Below, piece after piece: positions 53,441 through 62,374 of a stretch of DNA of 64,000 nucleotides. The position numbers and the translations under genes were made by a program. How positions within the stretch are numbered: position 1 is the stretch's first letter; each line of letters starts with the position of its first letter. The DNA comes from Chloroflexota bacterium (GTDB lineage Bacteria; Chloroflexota; Dehalococcoidia; Lucifugimonadales; Lucifugimonadaceae). The notes beneath the pieces were generated by a model. That model was given only the letters and a program-made list of their open reading frames with translations. It was not told the origin of the DNA and did not search any database. Where the stretch lies: assembly GCA_024275195.1 (NCBI GenBank), contig JAJRZP010000160.1:1-64000 (forward strand), given 5' to 3'.

Positions 53441-53953
53441 TTGCAGACGGCTCAGACTATTAGCGAGTTATACCGCAATGCGTGGTCAAGTTTCGCAACC
53501 GGGGTGACGGTGATAACCACTGTGGAGCCAGATGGGCTGGTGCATGGGATGACAGCGAGCAGTGTGACCTCGGTATCGCTCGATCCACCACTGGTTCTGG
53601 CGGTGATCGGTGAATCGAGGCAATCGCATGGTTTGATCGAATCTACCGGTCGATTCGGAATGAGTATTCTCGATGCCGCCCAGACAGACATTGCAAAACA
53701 CTTCGCCACTCCACCCGAATCACGCGGCGATCTGGATTCGAGCAAGATTGCTCAGCTCGCCGGAACACCGATAATCGCGAACTCCATCGCCGCGATGGAC
53801 TGCAAGGTTTCTGCTGCCTACAAGGCTGGCGATCACACCGTATTTGTCGGTGAAGTTGAGGCAATCGAAGTCGGTACGGGTGATCCGTTGGTGTGGTTTC
53901 AGCGTCAGTTCGGTGGATTCGCTGATCAGGGATCCGGCAGCGAATTCAAGTAG
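53441..53953 (+). CDS. Flavin reductase-like, FMN-binding oxidoreductase
   Basis: A 170-residue protein of the flavin_Reduct family (HpaC/RutF type). The FMN-binding region reads WSSFATGVTVITT, MTASSVTSVSLDPPLVLAVI, and FGMSILDAAQTDIAKHFA; a C-terminal HTVFVGEVEAIEVG and PLVWFQRQFGGF complete it. Such proteins supply reduced flavin to monooxygenases or act on flavin-bound substrates. It starts at TTG with AGGGGAG upstream. The oxygenase partner, if any, is not in the window. A glycosyltransferase gene starts eight bases after its stop. Confidence 0.88.
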   Translation: MQTAQTISELYRNAWSSFATGVTVITTVEPDGLVHGMTASSVTSVSLDPPLVLAVIGESRQSHGLIESTGRFGMSILDAAQTDIAKHFATPPESRGDLDSSKIAQLAGTPIIANSIAAMDCKVSAAYKAGDHTVFVGEVEAIEVGTGDPLVWFQRQFGGFADQGSGSEFK

Positions 53954-53961
53954 GTGGGAAC

Positions 53962-55353
53962 GTGCGAATCGCCGTAATATCTGTCGCTCCAGTTTTTTCG
54001 GACTACGTAATCGGCGGATCACAGAAAATTCTCGCTGATGTAGCGGCGGGTCTTCGGAATTCCGGACACGACGTCCAGATCTGGTGTACCGGGACTGCCA
54101 AACATTCTGGTGAGTTTGAGCTAAAGGGTGTCCCGACTCATCCAGAGTTGATGCTTCGCGGCTCGTTTCCTGCCACTCATCAGGTTTCACCAGTTGCTCT
54201 GGCTCGAACGGTCGATGTGCTGAAGAAAGCCGCCGCTTGGGCAGATCGTGTATATCTTCACGCCGACGCTATCTATCTCCGCGAGGCTCTCGATGACGCT
54301 GAAATAGTTCGATCAATCCACGATCTGGTATATGAAGAAGCGCTGCTCTCGACACTGACGCTTCCGACGAGAGCGACCATCGTCCCGAGTGCATATCTGA
54401 AACGGTGTGTTGAGGCTACGGTTGCGCTTGCCGGTCGGAAAACGATCGAACCGGTGATCGTGGTTCCGAACGGAATACAGGTCCCTCACAGAGAGCCGCA
54501 GGCGTTCCTGCCCCCAGACGTCAGTCCACGGCAGGCTGATGATCTGATCCTCCTATTCCCTCATCGCCCCGAGCCGACCAAAGGTGTCCGGGAAGCGATT
54601 TCATCTGCTCTGCAGGTTCAGCGGCTCGAACCAACGAGAAGCATCAGACTGCTGATGCCGCTCTATCCACCAGATTCAGCTCTGGACGAAGCTGCCAATA
54701 CGGCGCAAGACGTTTTACGACTTGCGCACGAACTGGGTGCCGTTGGAATCGTGGAACTCCACAGGTGGTTGGGTCCGTCGGAAATGCCCGGTTACCTCGC
54801 GGCTGGCGATGTGACTCTGTGCGTTGGTTCGTTCATTGAATCGTTTGGGCTCGTGCCGATAGAGTCAGTCGTCAACGGCACTCCCGCGGTGTGTGCGCGG
54901 GTTGGGGCAATGAGGCAGTTTGACGATATCGACGGAATCACATTGCTTCCTCAAGGAGATATTTCCGGCACGGCAGAAGCGATATTGCTTGCCGCCACAG
55001 AGTGTGATGAGAATACAGATTCGGGCCGCGATCAGATAATTTCACGCTACTCGTCTGAGGCGATGATCACCGGTTACGAGTCCGCAATCACCGGGCGATT
55101 GCCACAGCATCGTTCTCTGCGGAAGATCAGCGAAAGCCAGTGGGAGCTTGCACCCTGGTGTGATGTTCAGGGCAACCGGATATACGATGACTATGCAGGC
55201 GAATTCAGAAGGTTCACGCGGCTGACCGCAGAGCTAAAACTGAACCAAAATCGAGTCAGCATCGACTCGACGATTTCAGCTTCGGAACTCAATTCGGAAA
55301 TCGACAGCGCTATCTCGGCGGGAATTCTCGTCCCGCAGATCGCTATTGAGTAG
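53962..55353 (+). CDS. GT4-like glycosyltransferase
   Basis: A 463-residue GT-B glycosyltransferase starting at GTG: VISVAPVFSDYVIGGSQKI at the N-terminal nucleotide fold, VVPNGIQVPHREP in the middle, LFPHRPEPTKGVREAI and the donor motif FIESFGLVPIESVVNGTPAV (E-x7-E) near the C-terminus. About 80 extra residues after the GT domain are not recognised. Acceptor is unknown. It sits eight bases after the flavin reductase gene. Confidence 0.82.
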   Translation: MRIAVISVAPVFSDYVIGGSQKILADVAAGLRNSGHDVQIWCTGTAKHSGEFELKGVPTHPELMLRGSFPATHQVSPVALARTVDVLKKAAAWADRVYLHADAIYLREALDDAEIVRSIHDLVYEEALLSTLTLPTRATIVPSAYLKRCVEATVALAGRKTIEPVIVVPNGIQVPHREPQAFLPPDVSPRQADDLILLFPHRPEPTKGVREAISSALQVQRLEPTRSIRLLMPLYPPDSALDEAANTAQDVLRLAHELGAVGIVELHRWLGPSEMPGYLAAGDVTLCVGSFIESFGLVPIESVVNGTPAVCARVGAMRQFDDIDGITLLPQGDISGTAEAILLAATECDENTDSGRDQIISRYSSEAMITGYESAITGRLPQHRSLRKISESQWELAPWCDVQGNRIYDDYAGEFRRFTRLTAELKLNQNRVSIDSTISASELNSEIDSAISAGILVPQIAIE

Positions 55354-55359
55354 CCGAAA

Positions 55360-56607
55360 CTAACCCACGTAGCTGCGTATCTTTATCGTCTCCGCAACCC
55401 TGCTAACCGCGACGTCGAACGCAGCTTTACGCATCGAACTGCCGTTTTTATCTGCACGAGCTTTGGTTACGTCGTAGGCTTCGTTCATCTTCTTGTCGAG
55501 TTCGCGGTTTACTCGTTCAAGCTCCCAGTTGAACACCTGCACATTCTGGGCCCATTCGAAGTACGACGCTACAACGCCACCGGCATTGGCGAGAATGTCG
55601 GGAATGATGTTTATCCCGGCTTCAACCAGAATCTCGTCGGCATCAGATGTAATAGGACGATTCGCACCTTCGACAATGATTCCTGCCCTGACATCCGAAG
55701 CGTTTTGCACTGAGATTACGTCTTCAATGGCAGCCGGTATCAACACATCGCAATCAAGTAGCAGTAGCGCGTCGTTGTCCAGCGCATCTGCGTCGGCGTA
55801 ATCAGATACAGTCCCGCCCTCGCTCACAAGCCGCTCAAGTGCAGGTATATCCAGACCGGATGTATTGAGAATGGCGCCGTCCACATCGGAGACTGCGATA
55901 ATCTTCGCACCGTCGTCGAACAACGTCCTTGCGGCAGATGCCCCGACTGCACCGAAGCCCTGCACCGCCACCGTGCTCGCCCCTGGTGTCGACCCTGAAT
56001 CTACTATCGCCCGACACCCGATTACCGCGGCCCCTCGTCCGGGTGCTTCCGCTCTGCCGAGCGAACCACCGAGTTCGATTGGCTTGCCCGTCACAATACC
56101 CGGTGTGTGACCGTGTATCGATCCATATGCATCCATGATCCATGCCATCGTCTGTGCGTTGGTGCCAAGATCGGGTGCAGGGATATCTCGATTCACACCG
56201 AGAACGTGGTGCATGCTCATCGTGTAGCGGCGGGTCAGGCGGTTCAGTTCGCTTGTCGAAAGCTTCCGTGGGTCTACAATCACGCCGCCCTTTGCGCCAC
56301 CGAAAGGTACATCGGCCAGTGCTGTCTTCCAGGTCATCAACATTCCGAGTGCCCGCGTGTGATCGAGATCGGCGTTCGGGTGGTATCTAATCCCACCCTT
56401 GTACGGCCCACGAGCGGCGTTGTGCTGGGAGCGGTATCCGTGGAACACGCGTACTTTGCCATCATCCATTCGGACAGGTAACCCGACCTGAATTTCGCGC
56501 CATGGTTCAACAAGCACCTGACGCATGTCGTCTTCAAGGCCGAGGCTGCGAACTGCGGCGTCGATGCTTGCGATCGTGCCATCGAGCATTGAACTGTCGT
56601 GGGCCAT
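55360..56607 (-). CDS. gdhA: Glutamate (Glu/Leu/Phe/Val-type) dehydrogenase
   Basis: A 415-residue NAD(P)-dependent amino-acid dehydrogenase. The substrate and catalytic lysines lie in ARGPYKGGIRYHP, MTWKTALADVPFGGAKGGV, and the nucleotide fold has VAVQGFGAVGASAARTL. Length and PFGGAKGGV match hexameric glutamate dehydrogenases linking ammonia and 2-oxoglutarate. Distinguishing Glu from Leu or Val specificity needs alignment of binding-site residues. It converges with the glycosyltransferase gene, six bases between stops, and diverges from rplU. Confidence 0.92.
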   Translation of the reverse strand: MAHDSSMLDGTIASIDAAVRSLGLEDDMRQVLVEPWREIQVGLPVRMDDGKVRVFHGYRSQHNAARGPYKGGIRYHPNADLDHTRALGMLMTWKTALADVPFGGAKGGVIVDPRKLSTSELNRLTRRYTMSMHHVLGVNRDIPAPDLGTNAQTMAWIMDAYGSIHGHTPGIVTGKPIELGGSLGRAEAPGRGAAVIGCRAIVDSGSTPGASTVAVQGFGAVGASAARTLFDDGAKIIAVSDVDGAILNTSGLDIPALERLVSEGGTVSDYADADALDNDALLLLDCDVLIPAAIEDVISVQNASDVRAGIIVEGANRPITSDADEILVEAGINIIPDILANAGGVVASYFEWAQNVQVFNWELERVNRELDKKMNEAYDVTKARADKNGSSMRKAAFDVAVSRVAETIKIRSYVG

Positions 56608-56702
56608 TGCGAATCTCCTATCAGATGCTCTTAGATTTTGCTTCTTACGCCATTGAGGACGGTTTCAACGTAAATGTAGGTGTAAATCAACTAAAAATGA
56701 AA

Positions 56703-56732
56703 TTGACCGTGGCGATCACTCGTACTTAGAAT
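56703..56732 (+). promoter_or_regulatory. Promoter of rplU-rpmA
   Basis: TTGACC, an 18-base spacer and TAGAAT lie 33 bases before the rplU start, a good sigma-70-type match in the divergent gap after the gdhA start. Confidence 0.6.
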
Positions 56733-56764
56733 AGTCTGGTTGGGCAACGAACGGATAAACACGC

Positions 56765-57088
56765 ATGGCAATAGATTACGCAATAATTAACACGGGTGGG
56801 AAGCAGTACCGAGTTCGCGAAGGCGACACGGTATCTGTCGAAACCCTCGAAGGTGAAGTCGGTTCTGACTTCACCTTCGATCGAGTGCTGATGACATCAG
56901 TGGGCGGAAAACTTTCGATCGGAACTCCATCTGTTGCTGGTGCAACGGTCGTTGGCGAGATTTCCGAGCATGGCAAGGCCGACAAGGTTATCTCGCTTCG
57001 CTACAAGAATAAGACTCGCCAGCGCGTTAAGCGCGGTCATCGGCAGAACTTCACGTCGGTATTGATAAAGTCGATTTCGGCGAAATAG
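56765..57088 (+). CDS. rplU: Ribosomal protein L21
   Basis: A 107-residue large-subunit protein: YAIINTGGKQYRVREGD at the N-terminus and KTRQRVKRGHRQNFTSV at the C-terminus, the L21 signature. It is followed by rpmA, the standard order. Length is normal. Confidence 0.96.
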   Translation: MAIDYAIINTGGKQYRVREGDTVSVETLEGEVGSDFTFDRVLMTSVGGKLSIGTPSVAGATVVGEISEHGKADKVISLRYKNKTRQRVKRGHRQNFTSVLIKSISAK

Positions 57089-57126
57089 TCCACCACTGCA
57101 TCTCCACAGCAGACTGGAACATCTAA

Positions 57127-57387
57127 ATGGCACATAAAAAAGGTGGCGGGACTTCCCGCAACGGTCGAGATAGCGCAGGCAAACGTCTGGGCGTCAAGGC
57201 ATTCGCCGGCGAACACGTCACGGCTGGAGCGATTATCGTTCGACAGCGCGGGACGAAGTTTCACACCGGTGCAAATGTCGGAATCGGCCGAGATCACACC
57301 ATCTATTCACTAGTCGATGGTCAAGTCCGGTTCGACTATGCACGCAAAGACACCAAGCGTGTGAATGTCGATCCCTCGGCTTCCTAG
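57127..57387 (+). CDS. rpmA: Ribosomal protein L27
   Basis: An 86-residue protein starting [19 protein letters not shown], whose N-terminus reaches the peptidyl-transferase centre in known ribosomes, followed by [19 protein letters not shown]. There is no cleavable N-terminal extension as in Firmicutes. It follows rplU by 38 bases. Confidence 0.96.
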   Translation: MAHKKGGGTSRNGRDSAGKRLGVKAFAGEHVTAGAIIVRQRGTKFHTGANVGIGRDHTIYSLVDGQVRFDYARKDTKRVNVDPSAS

Positions 57388-57404
57388 TCAGGCATTAAAG
57401 AATT

Positions 57405-57632
57405 ATGAAAGCCAATATTCATCCGACTTACCATAAGAGCGCTACGGTTACGTGTGCGTGCGGCAATATCTGGGAAGTAGGATCGACTCAGGAGAGTTTG
57501 CGAACGGAAATCTGTAGCAAATGCCACCCGTTCTGGACCGGCGAGCAACGAATCGTCGACACCGAGGGTCGTGTCGAACGCATGATGCGTCGATACAATC
57601 TTGGCGGGGACGGCTCCACCGACAAGAGCTAA
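57405..57632 (+). CDS. rpmE: Ribosomal protein L31, zinc-binding form
   Basis: A 75-residue L31 of the C+ type with four cysteines (CAC at about 16-18 and CSKC further on, [12 protein letters not shown]), which bind zinc. It begins [16 protein letters not shown]. It lies 17 bases after rpmA and directly before a strong terminator. The C-terminal part [11 protein letters not shown] is normal. Confidence 0.95.
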   Translation: MKANIHPTYHKSATVTCACGNIWEVGSTQESLRTEICSKCHPFWTGEQRIVDTEGRVERMMRRYNLGGDGSTDKS

Positions 57633-57635
57633 CAG

Positions 57636-57663
57636 AAAAGGGGCGCCATTCGGCGCCCCTTTT
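57636..57663 (+). terminator. Intrinsic terminator after rpmE
   Basis: AAAAGGGGCGCC and GGCGCCCCTTTT form a 12-pair stem with loop ATTC; the T-run is part of the second arm. It starts three bases after the rpmE stop and precedes the DUF1385 gene. Confidence 0.9.
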
Positions 57664-57675
57664 CTCTATCCGACT

Positions 57676-58716
57676 TTGCCCCCACCACAATCCTCAAAAC
57701 AACGTCCAGTTCTTTACGGCGGCCAGGCGGTCATCGAAGGGGTAATGATCCGAGGTCAGTCGCGCGCAGCACTGGCAGTGCGACGACCGGATGGCATCAT
57801 CATCCGTCGGTCGATTCCACTCGAAAGCTGGGCCAACTCATCGCTTCGGCGAGTCTTCTTGTTGAGGGGAGTGCTGGTACTGCTCGAAACTCTGCTCGTT
57901 GGAATGAAGTCGCTAACGATCTCAGCCAACGAGGCAGCCACGGACGAAAACCCTGAAGAAGACCAACAGATTTCATCGCTGGCGATGGCATCGCTGTTGA
58001 CCGTCTCGCTGGTGTTAGGAGTTGTCATATTCTTCCTGATACCCGTGTTAGTATCTCGTCTGGTTGAGAATGCTGGGGCCAACAATTTCTTTGCCAACTT
58101 AGTCGAGGGAGGGATTCGCCTCGTTCTGTTCATAGGCTACGTTTATGCGATTGGCAAAATGAACGATATCAAGCGTGTTTTTGGCTACCACGGCGCCGAG
58201 CACATGGTCGTACACGCACATGAGGCGCGCGAGCCGCTAACAGTCGAATCGGTTCGGCGGTTCCCGCCGGCTCACCCACGTTGCGGGACGTCATTCCTGA
58301 TGACCGTTGTTATCGTGTCGATAATTATGTTCATGTTCTTCCCGCGGGATCCGTTCTGGTTTCTCGTGGCCTCCAGAATCGTCCTGGTTCCCATCATTGC
58401 TGGCATAAGTTATGAGCTAATTCGGTACGCGGGTACCCACCAGAACAATCTCTGGATACGCCTGTTCAACTCACCGAACATCCTGCTGCAAGATCTGACC
58501 ACACGTGAGCCCGATGAAGGAATGATGGAAGTCGCAATCACTGCCATCGAGTACGCAATCGCAATGGATGAAAAGCGAGCGACACCAAGCGATGACGTGT
58601 CCGAATTGTCGTCCACCCCGTTTATACCCCTCGGTGCCACCTCCGCAACCATCGACGACGATGCGGAACCATCGATCGATCCACCACCACCACCACCACA
58701 GCTACCCGGGGGCTAG
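57676..58716 (+). CDS. DUF1385 (YqhQ-like) membrane protein
   Basis: A membrane protein of the DUF1385/YqhQ family. The track start at 57601 runs through the rpmE terminator; the TTG at 57676 gives PPPQSSKQRPVLYGGQAVIEGVMIRG, the family N-terminus, and 346 residues. After it come a positively charged region, TM helices (about 90-120, 140-165, 225-265), the conserved YHGAEHMVVHAHE, and RFPPAHPRCGTSFLM. A poly-Pro tail ends it. Function is unknown; the gene is often near rpmE and prfA. Its stop shares CTAG with the hisIE stop. Confidence 0.86.
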   Translation: MPPPQSSKQRPVLYGGQAVIEGVMIRGQSRAALAVRRPDGIIIRRSIPLESWANSSLRRVFLLRGVLVLLETLLVGMKSLTISANEAATDENPEEDQQISSLAMASLLTVSLVLGVVIFFLIPVLVSRLVENAGANNFFANLVEGGIRLVLFIGYVYAIGKMNDIKRVFGYHGAEHMVVHAHEAREPLTVESVRRFPPAHPRCGTSFLMTVVIVSIIMFMFFPRDPFWFLVASRIVLVPIIAGISYELIRYAGTHQNNLWIRLFNSPNILLQDLTTREPDEGMMEVAITAIEYAIAMDEKRATPSDDVSELSSTPFIPLGATSATIDDDAEPSIDPPPPPPQLPGG

Positions 58717-59339
58717 CCGCGTCTGCTGGCGAGAACTTCCCAGACTTTGTCGGCAGTCATGTCGAGGGATTTGAGCAGCACCATGCAGTGGTACAGCATG
58801 TCGCCCATTTCGTTGGCCACATCGTCTTGCGTTTGGCTCACCGCCGCGATAGCTGTCTCTCCCGCCTCTTCAACAATTTTCTGAGCTACACGCCCGGTGC
58901 CTTCATCAAGTAGCTGGACGGTGTACGAGCCCTCGGGTTTTTCTGTCGCCCGGTGCTTGATCACATCGATGAGTTCCTGAAGAACTCCGGGGCCGAGTTT
59001 TTCGTTTGATCCGCCGGATTCAAGTAACGCCGAATCAAGCACACCCGAATCGAAGCAAGATACGGCATCGGTGTGGCACGCAGGCCCAACGGGATTGACT
59101 TTTACTACGACAGCATCGCCATCGCAGTCTTGCTCGACCTCCACGACTTTCAGGTAGTTGCCGGAGGTTTCTCCCTTGTGCCACAACTCCTGCCGACTAC
59201 GGGAATAGAACCACACATCAGGGCCTTCAAGCGTACGCTTCAGCGCATCTTCGTTCATATACGCGTGCATCAAAACCCGACCGGAATCGGCGTCTTGAAC
59301 AATTGCTGCCAGCAATCCGCGATCATCGAACTGGATCAT
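58713..59339 (-). CDS. hisIE: Bifunctional phosphoribosyl-AMP cyclohydrolase / phosphoribosyl-ATP pyrophosphatase
   Basis: A 208-residue fusion for steps 2 and 3 of histidine synthesis. The HisI domain (about 1-115) has FYSRSRQELWHKGETSGN, the zinc cysteines in EQDCDGD and PACHT. The HisE domain (about 120-208) has QKIVEEAGETAIAA and DVANEMGDMLYHCMVLL. It is the last visible gene of the minus-strand his cluster and converges with the DUF1385 gene. Confidence 0.95.
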   Translation of the reverse strand: MIQFDDRGLLAAIVQDADSGRVLMHAYMNEDALKRTLEGPDVWFYSRSRQELWHKGETSGNYLKVVEVEQDCDGDAVVVKVNPVGPACHTDAVSCFDSGVLDSALLESGGSNEKLGPGVLQELIDVIKHRATEKPEGSYTVQLLDEGTGRVAQKIVEEAGETAIAAVSQTQDDVANEMGDMLYHCMVLLKSLDMTADKVWEVLASRRG

Positions 59340-59444
59340 TTCGAACTTCCTCGTACCTGTACGCGTACCGTGTTAGGTAGAAGTTGACTACCTGAATGGT
59401 TTCTGAACAATATCTGATAGTACGGCAGTTCAACCTGCCGTGGC

Positions 59445-60188
59445 CTACCCGCCTATATGTTCGAGTATCCCTGAAAGCTCACGTAAATCAGTGATCTCGA
59501 TATCGGGTGCTGGCTCTCGATCTACTTCTTCGCCGTTGCGGTTTATCCACACCGTGGTCGCCCCGGCGCGATATCCACCCAACACATCATCGAATAGCTG
59601 ATCGCCCACGTACCAGACTTTTACGGGTTCGGTTCTCAGGCCTTCAAAGAGGTGTTCGAAGGCGGCAAGCGCTGGCTTGTACACCCCGGCTGACTGCGAA
59701 CTGGCCACGAAATCGAACTCCAGTCTTTCACTGGCGAGCAATGGCAGCAGACCTTCATCGTCGGCATTTGAGAACACGCCCAACTTGACCCGTCCTTTGA
59801 GAAGTTCCAATGCCTCGACAGTGTCGGGGTAAACAGGGCGATCAGTCATGTGCAGCGACGCCCGATCTCCGGCCGCCACCGCGTCCGCATCCAATCCCAT
59901 TTCGTCGAATACCTGTTGGAAGCACTCTGTCCATGCCTGACGGTACGATTTGAACGGTGGGCTATCGAATGGTCGGCCGAGATCAGTTCGAATTTTACGA
60001 AAATTTACTTCGTACTTACGCCATCTGGTCCAGAACTCCTCGGAGTCCATCGGAAGGTTCTGCGCCTCGATAATTTCACCGAAAGTAAGCTTCCAGTCGT
60101 CATGTGAGTTGTCGAACAACGTTCGATAACAGTCGAAAGCTATCGCCTCAGGTAGCTCGGGTTGTCCCGATCTCAAAGTTACCGCCAA
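59445..60188 (-). CDS. HAD-superfamily hydrolase in the his cluster
   Basis: A 247-residue HAD phosphatase/dehalogenase-type enzyme. Motif I is AIAFDCYRTLFD (nucleophile Asp, with Tyr at +2 instead of the usual Asp), motif II is LGVFSNADD, motif III Lys in VYKPALAAF, and motif IV YVGDQLFDDVLGG. The DxY motif I is typical of haloacid-dehalogenase-type members, so phosphatase activity is not certain. It sits four bases from hisF inside the his cluster, so it could supply the histidinol-phosphatase step. Confidence 0.8.
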   Translation of the reverse strand: MAVTLRSGQPELPEAIAFDCYRTLFDNSHDDWKLTFGEIIEAQNLPMDSEEFWTRWRKYEVNFRKIRTDLGRPFDSPPFKSYRQAWTECFQQVFDEMGLDADAVAAGDRASLHMTDRPVYPDTVEALELLKGRVKLGVFSNADDEGLLPLLASERLEFDFVASSQSAGVYKPALAAFEHLFEGLRTEPVKVWYVGDQLFDDVLGGYRAGATTVWINRNGEEVDREPAPDIEITDLRELSGILEHIGG

Positions 60189-60191
60189 CGT

Positions 60192-60998
60192 CTAGACCTC
60201 CCGTACTGGAATCCCACGTTCCGCGAGATACGATTTGACCTCAGAGACCCGCAGTTCACCGAAGTGGAATAGTGATGCGGCAAGAACCGCGTCAGATTTA
60301 CCTTCAACTAGCGCGTCATAGAAATGATCAAGTTGCCCGGCGCCGCCACTTGCGATAACCGGAACGGTTACTGCTCTAGAGATAACCCGCAGTAGCTCAT
60401 TGTCGTAGCCGGATTTCTGTCCATCGGTGTCCATGCTCGTAACCAGTAGCTCACCCGCGCCCGACTCAGTCGCAAGCTTCGCCCATTTCACGGCATCCAG
60501 AGCAGTAGGCCGGCGACCACCGTGGGTCACGATTTGAAACAATGCTTCGGCAGGCACCTCACCGTATTTTTCGAAGTTGCCCAGAATCGGGTCATCGACT
60601 CGCTTGACGTCCATTGCAAGAACCACGCATTGCGAGCCGAACTCCTTTGCGCAGTCTTCAACAAGTCGAGGATTGGCAACTGCTGCCGAGTTGACCGAAA
60701 CCTTGTCGGCTCCGGCTTCGAGCATTTTGCGCATATCATCGACCGACCGGATCCCGCCGCCAACGGTTAAAGGAATGAATACTTCAGATGACACCTTCTC
60801 GACAACGTCGACCATAGTGTTGCGGGCATCTGACGATGCGGTGATGTCGAGAAAAACAAGTTCGTCGGCACCTTCTGCGTTGTAGAAAGCGGCAAGTTCG
60901 GCGGGGTCACCTGCATCTCGGATGTCGACAAAGCTGACACCCTTCACGACCCTACCGTGATCGACATCCAGACATGGAATGACGCGGCGCGTCAGCAT
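60192..60998 (-). CDS. hisF: Imidazole glycerol phosphate synthase, cyclase subunit
   Basis: A 268-residue (beta/alpha)8 barrel using ammonia from HisH to make IGP and AICAR. Catalytic Asp in [15 protein letters not shown], then [29 protein letters not shown] and [13 protein letters not shown]. It is about 15 residues longer than usual because of an insertion ([15 protein letters not shown]) after [11 protein letters not shown]. It works with hisH at the head of the cluster. Confidence 0.95.
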   Translation of the reverse strand: MLTRRVIPCLDVDHGRVVKGVSFVDIRDAGDPAELAAFYNAEGADELVFLDITASSDARNTMVDVVEKVSSEVFIPLTVGGGIRSVDDMRKMLEAGADKVSVNSAAVANPRLVEDCAKEFGSQCVVLAMDVKRVDDPILGNFEKYGEVPAEALFQIVTHGGRRPTALDAVKWAKLATESGAGELLVTSMDTDGQKSGYDNELLRVISRAVTVPVIASGGAGQLDHFYDALVEGKSDAVLAASLFHFGELRVSEVKSYLAERGIPVREV

Positions 60999-61013
60999 CG
61001 TGGGTACTCCGGT

Positions 61014-61589
61014 CTACTTACGAGCGACGATGATGTATCGGTGTGGAGTTAGCTGTCGCGAGGTCAGTGTCGTGAATCCAAGTGCTTCAACCGCTTCCCG
61101 CATCTCTTGTTGCACCACCCGGTTTGACGCTGCCGGACCTACTACGGCTTTGCCTTCAATCGGCAACCACTCGACAATGGATATCCAGCCGGCCTTCTTG
61201 AGGAGTCGGGCTGCTTCTTTGATCAGCGTTTTCGGTCGGCTTGCTTCGTTCAGAACGCTGGAAAGTACGACACCATCGAGCGATGCATCGTCGAGTGGAA
61301 TCTGGTTCTCTTTTGACACGAGGGTTTTGATATTGCCAAGTCGAGCTGCTTTCCCCTGGATCTTCACGTGCTTCAGCATGGCTTCTTGCACGTCTACGGC
61401 ATAACACGTGCCCGCGTACAGGTATTTTGCGAGTGGAATGGTCAGCCAGCCCGGCCCGGAGCCGATGTCGGCCACCTTCTGATCGTTGTGAATCGGTACC
61501 AACGCAATCATCGATTGAGGGTCGTATGTCTCCTCAAGCTTCGGGTGCAGTAGAGCTTCTACTTTGTCTACTGAGGTTTTCGTTGGCAT
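61014..61589 (-). CDS. Class I SAM-dependent methyltransferase
   Basis: A 191-residue methyltransferase with motif I VADIGSGPGWLTIPLA, the acidic loop AVDVQEAM and a post-motif LDGVVLSSVLNEAS. Substrate is not evident. It is inserted between hisA and hisF, 15 bases before hisF and 39 after hisA, so it is transcribed with histidine genes although no methylation step exists in that pathway. It has no clear metal or zinc motif. Confidence 0.8.
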   Translation of the reverse strand: MPTKTSVDKVEALLHPKLEETYDPQSMIALVPIHNDQKVADIGSGPGWLTIPLAKYLYAGTCYAVDVQEAMLKHVKIQGKAARLGNIKTLVSKENQIPLDDASLDGVVLSSVLNEASRPKTLIKEAARLLKKAGWISIVEWLPIEGKAVVGPAASNRVVQQEMREAVEALGFTTLTSRQLTPHRYIIVARK

Positions 61590-61628
61590 TCGTGTCTTTT
61601 CCGTTCAAGCAGTATTGTCGTCCGGGAT

Positions 61629-62366
61629 TTATCCACCCGCGACGGTCATTTCGTCAATTGTTTCGATCGCGCGCTTTAAATCCAGCGCGCCAGAGTAGAT
61701 GGCCATGCCGGATATAGCGCCTTCCACACCCAGCTTCGCCAGTCCGACGAGGTCATCGATTGAGGCGATTCCACCAGCCACGATAACAGGATATCGCACG
61801 TTTTCGGATAGTTCGGCTACTGCGTCGAAATTTGGATGGGTCAATGTGCCATCCCGACTTGTATCCGTGTAGATAAAACGGCGCACACCCCGCTCGACCA
61901 TCCGCTCCGCAAGTTCGATGGCCGTAACATCCGACTGCTCCAGCCAGCCACGAGTTTGCACCATGCCGTCTTTAGCATCGATACCGACGATCACACACTC
62001 GGCTCCGAGTTCATCGACTGCTGCCTGAACTTCATCCGGTGCTTCAATAGCTGCCGTGCCAATAATGACACGATCCACACCCATGTCGATGAGGCGATGC
62101 GCTTCGGCTGCGTCTCGGACGCCGCCGCCGAGTTGTACAGGTATGTCGATAGCATCGATAATTGCTTCGATCGCGGCTGCGTTGCCACGAACGCCATCTC
62201 TGGCTCCATCGAGATCAACAACATGAATCCGGCGCGCACCCTGAGCAACCCAGCGCTTTGCGACAGCAGCCGGGTCACTGTCGAATATGGTCTCGCGTTC
62301 ATAGTCGCCCTGAGTAAGGCGCACGCAGTTTCCGTCCCGCAGGTCGATTGCTGGCAATATTTCCAT
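61629..62366 (-). CDS. hisA: ProFAR isomerase
   Basis: A 245-residue barrel enzyme for the fourth histidine step. It begins EILPAIDLRDGNCVRLTQGDY, with the catalytic Asp in AIDLRDG, and has IPVQLGGGVRDAAEAHR, RFIYTDTSRDGTLTHPN and VIVAGGIASIDDL. Length is normal. It lies eight bases after hisH. Confidence 0.95.
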   Translation of the reverse strand: MEILPAIDLRDGNCVRLTQGDYERETIFDSDPAAVAKRWVAQGARRIHVVDLDGARDGVRGNAAAIEAIIDAIDIPVQLGGGVRDAAEAHRLIDMGVDRVIIGTAAIEAPDEVQAAVDELGAECVIVGIDAKDGMVQTRGWLEQSDVTAIELAERMVERGVRRFIYTDTSRDGTLTHPNFDAVAELSENVRYPVIVAGGIASIDDLVGLAKLGVEGAISGMAIYSGALDLKRAIETIDEMTVAGG

Positions 62367-62374
62367 TTGGGTTG

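Noticed and set aside
57601-57675. N-terminal extension of the DUF1385 protein in the track
   Set aside because: It would be read through the rpmE end and its terminator; the family N-terminus starts at the TTG at 57676.
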